Origin: Streptococcus sp. HF-1907 | GTDB taxonomy: Bacteria; Bacillota; Bacilli; Lactobacillales; Streptococcaceae | NCBI RefSeq assembly: GCF_015594605.1 | Contig: NZ_JADNQT010000015.1 | Location: 1 to 47,595, forward strand | Reading direction: 5' to 3' | DNA: 47,595 nt | Shown here: positions 41,643-47,595 of the stretch, piece after piece | Layout of the letters: each line of letters starts with the position of its first letter | Numbering within the stretch: the first letter of the stretch is position 1 | Program-made: the position numbers and the translations under genes | Notes under the pieces: model-generated | Databases searched by the model: none | What the model was told of the DNA's origin: nothing | The model's input: the letters and a program-made list of their open reading frames with translations, nothing else

Positions 41643-43835
41643 ATGAAGCACACATTTAAAGCTATTATGCTAGCAATGCTCTCAGTATTCTTTGTGTTTG
41701 GCGCTAAAGCCAGCGCTGATACGATTTCAATTGTTTCAGACACAGCTTACGCTCCATTCGAATTTAAAGATTCTGATCAAGTTTATAAAGGAATTGACGT
41801 TGATATTATCACGGAAGTTGCCAAACGTGCTGGATGGGATTACCAACAGACTTATCCAGGTTTTGATGCTGCGGTTAACGCCGTTCAATCAGGACAAGCT
41901 GACGCCCTCATGGCAGGAACAACTGTCACTGCTGCCCGTAAAAAAGTATTCACTTTCTCGGACACTTATTACGACACAGCTGTTGTGCTCTACACCAAGA
42001 GCAACAATAAAATTACGAAATACTCTCAACTTAAAGGAAAAACGGTTGGGGTGAAAAACGGGACCGCTGCTCAAGCCTTCCTTGATAAAAACAAGGACAA
42101 ATACGGCTACACAGTAAAAACATTTGACACCAGCGATTTGATGAACAACAGTTTGGATTCTGGTTCTGTTGATGCTGCGATGGATGACCAACCTGTCGTT
42201 CAATACGCTATCAACCAAGGGAAAAACTATGCCATCAATATGGACGGTGAAAAAGTTGGTAGCTTTGCCTTTGGTGTTAAAAAAGGTAGCAAAAACGAAC
42301 ACCTCATCACTGAGTTCAACACTGCTTTGAAAGCGATGAAAGAAGATGGAACTTATGATTCTATCATGTCTAAATGGTTAGGAACAAGCTCAAGCACCTC
42401 TGAATTGAAATCAACAGGCGATGCCAAAGCTAAAGCGACACCTGTTAAATCAACATACAAAATCGTTTCTGACTCTTCATTTGCCCCATTTGAATACCAA
42501 GATAGCTCTAATAAATACACTGGCTTTGACATGGACTTGCTTAAAGCCATCGCTAAACAACAAGGTTTCAATCTAGAAATCTCAAACCCTGGTTTCGATG
42601 CGGCACTTAACGCTGTTCAATCAGGACAAGCTGACGCTGTTATCGCTGGTGCAACCATCACCGATGCCCGTAAAAAAATCTTCGACTTCTCAGATGCTTA
42701 CTACACTGCCAATATTATCCTTGCAGTTAAATCTGGTAGCAAAGTCAAAGCCTACGATGACCTCAAAGGTGCCACTGTCGGTGCTAAAAATGGTACTGCC
42801 TCATACACATGGCTTGAAGAAAACAAAGATAAATATGGTTTCTCAATCAAGGCCTTTGATGAAGCGTCTACTATGTACGATAGCTTGAACTCAGGGTCAA
42901 TCGATGCTCTGATGGATGACGAAGCTGTACTAGCTTATGCTATCAAACAAGGACGTAAATTTGAAACACCAATCAAAGGTGAATCCTCTGGTGAAATCGG
43001 ATTTGCCGTTAAAAAAGGTTCTAACCCTGAGTTGATTGAAATGTTCAACAACGGTCTTGCTGCTCTTAAAGCTAACGGTACTTACGACAAACTCGTTAAG
43101 AAATACTTGTCAACTACAAGCACTTCATCAGCTTCAAGTTCAAGTAAAAAATCCTCTACCGCAGACGAAACAACCATCACTGGTTTGATCTCAAACAACT
43201 ACAAACAATTGCTCGGTGGTCTTGGAACTACAATCAGCTTGACCTTGATTTCATTTGCCATCGCTATGGTCATCGGTATCCTCTTTGGTATGATGAGTGT
43301 GGCGCCAAGCAATGTTCTTCGTACAATCGCTGCTATCTTCGTTGATGTTGTCCGCGGTATTCCATTGATGATTGTGGCTGCCTTCATTTTCTGGGGTATT
43401 CCAAACCTTATTGAAAGCATCACTGGTCACCAAAGCCCTATTAATGACTTTGTTGCGGCAACTATCGCGCTTTCGCTCAATGGCGGAGCTTATATTGCCG
43501 AAATCGTCCGTGGTGGTATCGAAGCTGTTCCTAGCGGTCAAATGGAAGCCAGCCGCAGCTTGGGGATTTCCTATGGAACAACCATGCGCAAGGTTATCTT
43601 GCCACAAGCTGTTAAGCTCATGCTTCCAAACTTTATCAATCAGTTTGTCATCTCCCTCAAGGATACAACCATCGTATCTGCTATCGGTTTGGTAGAACTC
43701 TTCCAAACTGGTAAAATCATCATCGCTCGTAACTACCAATCCTTCCGTATGTATGCTATCTTGGCAGTTATCTACTTGATTATGATTACGATTTTGACAA
43801 AATTTGCTAAACGCTTAGAAAGGAAGATGAAATAA
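41643..43835 (+). CDS. glnP: GlnP: glutamine/glutamate ABC importer, two binding domains fused to permease
   Basis: A 730-residue protein. A Sec signal peptide (about residues 1-26, ...FGAKASADT) is followed by two tandem family 3 substrate-binding domains (about 27-250 and 270-495; compare [20 protein letters not shown] and [20 protein letters not shown]). A Ser/Lys-rich linker (about 496-512) and a permease domain (about 515-728) with EAA loop [20 protein letters not shown] follow. In Lactococcus lactis GlnPQ the two domains differ in affinity for asparagine, glutamine and glutamate. The fused domains explain the absent lipobox. It overlaps glnQ by one base. Confidence 0.93.
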   Translation: MKHTFKAIMLAMLSVFFVFGAKASADTISIVSDTAYAPFEFKDSDQVYKGIDVDIITEVAKRAGWDYQQTYPGFDAAVNAVQSGQADALMAGTTVTAARKKVFTFSDTYYDTAVVLYTKSNNKITKYSQLKGKTVGVKNGTAAQAFLDKNKDKYGYTVKTFDTSDLMNNSLDSGSVDAAMDDQPVVQYAINQGKNYAINMDGEKVGSFAFGVKKGSKNEHLITEFNTALKAMKEDGTYDSIMSKWLGTSSSTSELKSTGDAKAKATPVKSTYKIVSDSSFAPFEYQDSSNKYTGFDMDLLKAIAKQQGFNLEISNPGFDAALNAVQSGQADAVIAGATITDARKKIFDFSDAYYTANIILAVKSGSKVKAYDDLKGATVGAKNGTASYTWLEENKDKYGFSIKAFDEASTMYDSLNSGSIDALMDDEAVLAYAIKQGRKFETPIKGESSGEIGFAVKKGSNPELIEMFNNGLAALKANGTYDKLVKKYLSTTSTSSASSSSKKSSTADETTITGLISNNYKQLLGGLGTTISLTLISFAIAMVIGILFGMMSVAPSNVLRTIAAIFVDVVRGIPLMIVAAFIFWGIPNLIESITGHQSPINDFVAATIALSLNGGAYIAEIVRGGIEAVPSGQMEASRSLGISYGTTMRKVILPQAVKLMLPNFINQFVISLKDTTIVSAIGLVELFQTGKIIIARNYQSFRMYAILAVIYLIMITILTKFAKRLERKMK

Positions 43836-44575
43836 TGGCTGACTTAAAAATTGATGTTCAAGATTTGCATAAATCTTACGGACAAAATGAAGTCCTCAAA
43901 GGCATTGACGCCAAATTCTACGAAGGCGATGTCGTTTGTATCATCGGTCCTTCTGGTTCTGGGAAATCAACTTTCCTTCGTACGCTCAACTTGCTTGAAA
44001 CCATCACTAGCGGACGCGTTATCGTTGACGGTTATGAATTGTCAGATACTAAAACAGATCTCGACAAGGCGCGTGAAAATATCGGCATGGTATTCCAACA
44101 CTTCAACCTCTTCCCCCACATGTCAGTGCTCGACAATATCACCTTTGCTCCTGTAGAGCTTGGGAAATATTCCAAAGAAGAGGCTGCAAAAGTCGGGATG
44201 GAATTGCTTGAAAAAGTTGGTTTGGCAGATAAGGCTGACGCGAAACCAGACAACCTGTCTGGTGGTCAGAAGCAACGTGTGGCTATCGCTCGTTCATTAG
44301 CCATGAATCCTGACATCATGCTCTTTGACGAACCAACCTCAGCCCTTGACCCTGAAATGGTCGGCGACGTTCTTAACGTTATGAAGGACTTGGCTGAACA
44401 AGGCATGACCATGCTCATCGTTACCCACGAAATGGGCTTTGCCCGCAAGGTTGCCAACCGCGTCATCTTCACAGACGGTGGCCAATTCATCGAAGACGGC
44501 ACACCAGAAGACATCTTCGACCATCCAAAACACCCACGTTTGAAAGAATTCCTAGACAAGGTTTTGAACGTGTAA
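43835..44575 (+). CDS. glnQ: GlnQ: ATPase of the glutamine ABC importer
   Basis: A 246-residue ABC ATPase: Walker [10 protein letters not shown] at 38-46, Q-loop [12 protein letters not shown], signature LSGGQ at 141-145, Walker B IMLFDE at 161-166, switch His198. It pairs with GlnP in a homodimeric importer (GlnP2Q2). The TAATG overlap with glnP indicates coupled translation. Confidence 0.95.
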   Translation: MADLKIDVQDLHKSYGQNEVLKGIDAKFYEGDVVCIIGPSGSGKSTFLRTLNLLETITSGRVIVDGYELSDTKTDLDKARENIGMVFQHFNLFPHMSVLDNITFAPVELGKYSKEEAAKVGMELLEKVGLADKADAKPDNLSGGQKQRVAIARSLAMNPDIMLFDEPTSALDPEMVGDVLNVMKDLAEQGMTMLIVTHEMGFARKVANRVIFTDGGQFIEDGTPEDIFDHPKHPRLKEFLDKVLNV

Positions 44576-44582
44576 TCGTACA

Positions 44583-44610
44583 AAAAAACGCTGAAACCAG
44601 CGTTTTTTTT
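44583..44610. terminator. Bidirectional terminator between glnQ and amylase
   Basis: AAAAAACGCTG, loop AAAC, CAGCGTTTTTTTT. T runs follow on both strands, so it can end glnPQ and the convergent amylase transcript. Confidence 0.88.
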
Positions 44611-44677
44611 GTGAGCTCTACAAGACTGTAAACATTTATAACATACCGCAAGTTGACAGTAAGACTATCTTAATAGC

Positions 44678-46126
44678 TTAACAAGTCCAAGCGCTGACTG
44701 ACTTTGCTGAAACAAGAAAATCTCCCCAACCGTCATCATTTATGATGACCTCGTCTGGACAACTTCCCAAATAATCTGTGAACTTGATACCTGCCCATTT
44801 TTTTCCGATAAACATGGATTTATGACTAGCCTCATTATTGCTAATCAAAACTGCAAGGGGGGCATATTCTTCATCACCCAGTCTAGTCCAGCCGATACAG
44901 TTAGCATCGTCTTCTAAATAATCAGTTTGCTCACCATAGGACCTCGTCTGTCTCAATTCCAAGAGCCTATTAATAATGACTTGGAAGCTTTCTTGTGCAA
45001 ATTCACCTTTAATACCATAGTAGTCTCCAAAGAAAACACAGGGAAGTCCTTCTTGACGCAGTAAAATCATGGCATAGGCGGCTGGTTTAAACCATTCTTC
45101 AACGGTTGATTCTAGCGCTTGTCCACGCTGTGTATCATGATTGTCAACAAAAGTGACCGCAGACATAGGATGGTTACTTGCTAAGCTTCCGTCAAAAATG
45201 TGACGTAAATCATATGCTTCACCTGATTGACTAGCTTCAAAAAAATTATGATGTAGCGTCACATCAATAAGGTCGAAACGATGATCGATGCTATCCAGAT
45301 AATTATCGACAGCTTCCTCATCATTCTTCCAAAACTCACCAAAAACATAAAAATCGTCACCGTATTTTTCCTTGATATCACGGATAAAATTTTTCATGAA
45401 AAAAGAGTCGATATGCTTAACGGCATCAAGTCTGAAACCTTCAATACCTGTTGTCTCAATGAACCAATCTGCCCAGTCATAGATATTTTGAACGACCTCA
45501 GGGTGTTTGAAATCAAGGTCGGCGTACATGAGATAGTCGTAGTTGCCGTTCTCATCATCTACTAAATCATCATCTGCCCAACCTTTGTTATCACCTTGAA
45601 TCTCGTATATACCTGTTTTTCCTGTTCTGTTATCAAAGTCCGTTCCTGTAAAATGATACCAATGCCACTCAAAGTCATTGTAAGCCTTATGCCTTCCCTC
45701 AAAGGTAAAGTTGGTCCACCCTTCAATTTCAAATGGCTCACTGACCTGACTTTTCCTATCATTGGCGTCAACTTCGATGACTTCAAAGCGTTCAGTATGA
45801 TCTGCAGAAGCCTTGTGATTTAGCACAACATCTGCAATAGGGCTAATGCCATTGTCTTTTAAGGCTTGAATAGCAGCTAGATAATCATCTTTGCTGCCAT
45901 ACTTGGTACGAATGGTCCCTTTTTGATTAAATTCACCTAGGTCAAAAAGATCATAAACACCATAGCCAACATCACCAGAAGAAGTTCCCTTAAAAGCAGG
46001 TGGCATCCATACTTTTCGAATCCCTTTTTGAGCTAAATGCGGAGCATCCTCAGCCAAATGTTTCCAATGTTTTCCGTCATTTGGTAAATACCATTCAAAA
46101 TATTGCATCAAGGTTTCATTTATCAT
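44678..46126 (-). CDS. amyA: Cytoplasmic alpha-amylase (GH13)
   Basis: A 482-residue GH13 enzyme without signal peptide. Region I ADVVLNH at 98-104, nucleophile Asp234 in FRLDAVKH, acid/base Glu264 in FGEFW, and Asp331 in TFVDNHD are all present. The N-terminus NETLMQYFEWYLPNDG is typical of intracellular bacterial amylases (AmyA type). It would cut imported maltodextrins or stored glucan in the cytoplasm, complementing MalQ and GlgP. An extended -10 (TGTTATAAT, minus strand) lies about 31 bp upstream of the ATG. I found no MalR-type operator there. Confidence 0.92.
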   Translation of the reverse strand: MINETLMQYFEWYLPNDGKHWKHLAEDAPHLAQKGIRKVWMPPAFKGTSSGDVGYGVYDLFDLGEFNQKGTIRTKYGSKDDYLAAIQALKDNGISPIADVVLNHKASADHTERFEVIEVDANDRKSQVSEPFEIEGWTNFTFEGRHKAYNDFEWHWYHFTGTDFDNRTGKTGIYEIQGDNKGWADDDLVDDENGNYDYLMYADLDFKHPEVVQNIYDWADWFIETTGIEGFRLDAVKHIDSFFMKNFIRDIKEKYGDDFYVFGEFWKNDEEAVDNYLDSIDHRFDLIDVTLHHNFFEASQSGEAYDLRHIFDGSLASNHPMSAVTFVDNHDTQRGQALESTVEEWFKPAAYAMILLRQEGLPCVFFGDYYGIKGEFAQESFQVIINRLLELRQTRSYGEQTDYLEDDANCIGWTRLGDEEYAPLAVLISNNEASHKSMFIGKKWAGIKFTDYLGSCPDEVIINDDGWGDFLVSAKSVSAWTC

Positions 46127-46156
46127 TTTAACTACCTCTGACTTTCTATAGTTGAT

Positions 46157-46162
46157 ATTATA
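46157..46162 (-). promoter_or_regulatory. Extended -10 promoter of amyA
   Basis: Minus strand: TGTTATAAT, with a weak -35 (ATCACA) 17 bp upstream. Confidence 0.55.
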
Positions 46163-46299
46163 ACATACTTCAAAAACCGTGTGATATGTATTTAAAAGGA
46201 TTTGCAGTATCTGTAGTAGGTAAATCCTTCATGTTTAATGTCAATCTTTCAGATTATAAAGACTAGAATATTATAACCAAACCCCTCCTCTCTTCGGCT

Positions 46300-46377
46300 A
46301 TCAAAATAGAGAGAATCACTGTGATTCTCTCTCAATGTTACTAATATGCCCCCCACTACAGTTGATAGTGGACCTCT
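46300..46377 (+). mobile_element. Remnant of an ISL3-family 3' end
   Basis: Translated from 46300, IKIERITVILSQCY-stop matches the transposase end at window start (IKIERTNLILSRC-stop). It is followed by CCCACTACAGTTGATAGTGG, a diverged version of the ISL3 terminal repeat at 426-447. Only about 75 bp survive; the rest of the element is gone. Confidence 0.7.
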
Positions 46378-46382
46378 TATAG

Positions 46383-47026
46383 TTAGTTGTTAACTCTAAG
46401 GACTGACTTACCTTTGGAGTGTCCGTTCTTCAGTTTGGCGATGACTTGGTTAATGTTTTTGAAGTCGTAGATGGTGTCGATTGAGACGGGGACTTGGCCT
46501 TCTATCAGGATTCTTGAAACATCTGCTAGGTCCTTGCCGCTTGACTGGGCGAAGATGAAGTCGTAGCGTTGATTGTTTTGGGATGCTACTTTGTCATATT
46601 TGCGTCCGACTAGGCCAAAGAGAAATTGTTTGAAGGCTGACATGCCCATACGTTTGGCGAAGACCTTGTTTGGCATGGCGTTGAGTGAGACCATAGCTCC
46701 GCCATTTTTTAAAATCTTAAAGAGTTTCATGGTGTCTTCGCCACCTAGGGTATCGATGACGTAATCAACATCTGACAAGACGTCGACGAAATCTTCTGTC
46801 TGGTAATCGATAAACTTGTCCACACCAAGTGCCATCAAGCGGTCTTTATGGGTCGCTCTGCCATTGGTCACCACACGCAAAACGTGAGCTTTAGCCAGTG
46901 GAATGGCTAGCGCGCCGGAACCGCCAGTCCCACCGGTGATGAAAATGGTCTTGCCAGCCTCGACCTTGAGCAAATCCAGCGCCTGATAGGCGGTCAGTGC
47001 GGTCAGCGGCACTCCTGCCGCCACTC
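46383..47026 (-). pseudogene. 5'-truncated zinc-independent alcohol dehydrogenase/quinone oxidoreductase (MDR family)
   Basis: The readable frame starts at a GTG (47024) with an in-frame TAG two codons upstream and encodes 213 residues. It corresponds to the C-terminal two thirds of a medium-chain reductase: VPLTALTAYQAL, then the NADPH motif FITGGTGGSGALAIPLAKAH, YVIDTLGG, and a normal C-terminus GHSKGKSVLRV. The N-terminal GroES-like catalytic domain (about 110-120 residues) is missing, replaced by the methyltransferase fragment on the opposite strand. It is almost certainly non-functional. Confidence 0.82.
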
Positions 47027-47030
47027 TCTA

Positions 47031-47418
47031 CCACTTCGGTATCCTCACTTCCAACGTTCACATTGCTTGGATGCGGACGGTGGCTGGTCGCCTTGAAATG
47101 CGTTACCAATATTCAGCAACTATTGTCTATAATAACTTCCCTTGACCTAGTCCATCAGATAAAGCCAAGGCCAAGATTGAGCAAACCGCGCAAGACATTC
47201 TTGATGCGCGTGCCCTTTATCCTGACAGCAGTCTAGCTGACCTCTATGATGAACTGACCATGCCAGCTGAACTCCGCCGTGCCCACCAAGCTAATGACAA
47301 GGCAGTCATGGAAGCCTACGGCTTGACCAAGGTTGCTGACGGCAAAAAAACTTGGCTGACCGAGAGCGAAACGGTTGAGAAACACTTTGAGATGTATGAG
47401 GAGATGACCAAGAAATAG
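47031..47418 (+). pseudogene. C-terminal relic of an MmeI-like class I DNA methyltransferase, with nonsense codon
   Basis: The frame from 47035 reads YHFGILTSNVHIAWMRTVAG, RLEMRYQYSATIVYNNFP, stop (TGA at 47143), then PSPSDKAKAKIEQTAQDILD and ARALYPDSSLADLYDELTMP to a stop at 47418. These are the C-terminal target-recognition and tail segments of MmeI/YeeA-type methyltransferases (type IIG/IIL restriction or related systems), in which NNFPWP is usual, so a Trp codon became TGA. Everything upstream, including the methylase catalytic core, is missing at the junction with the MDR fragment. Confidence 0.8.
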
Positions 47419-47475
47419 CCCTCCTTAAGCTCTTGTTAGCAGTGTCATACTAAAAAAAACGCTGGTCATGAACTG

Positions 47476-47516
47476 CACCCCAAAAGTTAGACAGAAAAAA
47501 TCTAACTTTTGGGGTG
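47476..47516. repeat. 16-bp perfect inverted repeat at the IS3-family left end
   Basis: CACCCCAAAAGTTAGA (47476-47491) and TCTAACTTTTGGGGTG (47501-47516) with a 9-base loop, followed by TTTTA, directly before orfA. It can act as a terminator or translation block for incoming transcripts. Confidence 0.8.
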
Positions 47517-47523
47517 TTTTATA

Positions 47524-47595
47524 ATGAAATTAACTTATGAAGATAAAGTTCAAATATATGAATTGAGAAAGCAAGGAGAGAGCTTTAGACAGCTT
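47524..47595 (+). CDS. IS3-family orfA (helix-turn-helix transposase subunit), N-terminal 24 residues
   Basis: ATG 47524 opens MKLTYEDKVQIYELRKQGES followed by FRQL at the window edge. This is the N-terminal helix-turn-helix of streptococcal IS861/IS3-type orfA proteins, which together with the frameshifted OrfB form the transposase. It is partial because the window ends. No obvious ribosome site is present upstream. Confidence 0.78.
   Translation, partial: MKLTYEDKVQIYELRKQGESFRQL

Larger units (their letters stand above)
47469..47595 (+). mobile_element. IS3-family element (IS861-like), left end, cut by window edge
   Basis: The left inverted repeat starts at 47469 (TGAACTGCACCCCAAAAGTT) and is followed by orfA. 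A relic of the matching right end is found at 448-468. The element continues beyond the window. Confidence 0.75.

Noticed and set aside
43251..43739. 162-codon minus-strand frame opposite glnP
   Set aside because: It is antisense to the permease domain of glnP, with no ribosome site or family signature.
47520..47525. TATAAT as promoter for IS3 orfA
   Set aside because: It overlaps the start codon, so it cannot direct normal translation of orfA; it may only reflect local AT richness.

Overview
The window is a piece of a low-GC Gram-positive chromosome that reads throughout as a salivarius-group Streptococcus (S. salivarius / S. vestibularis / S. thermophilus). The grounds are the gene order dnaG-rpoD-DUF59-rmlD-rgpABCD, a GlnP with two fused binding domains, a streptococcal mal locus, and insertion-sequence remnants of the ISL3 (IS1193-like) and IS3 (IS861-like) types. 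The species is an inference; no rRNA gene is present.

Layout. (1) 1-470: end of an ISL3-family IS butted directly against an IS3-family inverted-repeat relic. (2) 486-19658, minus strand: a large cell-wall rhamnose polysaccharide (RGP) locus. Transcription runs from gtrB/gtrII-like genes and rmlD, past a terminator and promoter, into rgpA-B-C-D-E-F and then a side-chain block: GT2, GacI-like, GacJ-like, flippase, DUF2142 GT-C-like, two GT2 and a GacH-like glycerol-phosphate transferase. (3) 19669-23105, minus: DUF59, rpoD, dnaG, with a dnaG promoter. (4) 23197-24543: mscL (plus), rpsU and a YkgJ-type protein. (5) 24638-27645: two paralogous amino-acid-binding lipoproteins around a PLP aminotransferase, each gene with its own near-consensus promoter. 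(6) 27723-36622: the maltodextrin region, malQ-glgP and malR on minus, malX-malC-malD on plus, with three related LacI-type operators. (7) 36623-37005: a gene-free tract of degenerate palindromic repeats. (8) 37013-39428: Nudix, DUF1697, ECF S-component and a frameshifted 2'-5' RNA ligase-like gene. (9) 39457-41460 uvrB; 41552-44610 glnP-glnQ behind a GlnR box; 44678-46126 a cytoplasmic alpha-amylase. (10) 46300-47595: a graveyard with an ISL3 3' remnant, a 5'-truncated oxidoreductase, the tail of an MmeI-like DNA methyltransferase with a nonsense codon, and the start of an IS3-family element.

How the genes fit together. The RGP locus encodes dTDP-rhamnose supply (rmlD), rhamnan assembly (rgpA/B/E/F), ABC export (rgpC/D) and what looks like two independent lipid-linked side-chain modules: GtrB + GtrII upstream, and GacI/J + flippase + DUF2142 protein downstream, plus GacH-type glycerol-phosphate decoration. 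The mal genes import maltodextrin (with an ATPase encoded elsewhere) and degrade it by MalQ, GlgP and AmyA. The most unusual points are the double side-chain architecture, a maltodextrin-binding protein with no lipobox cysteine, the operators set inside promoter spacers, the palindromic repeat tract, and the decayed restriction-methylase fragment.
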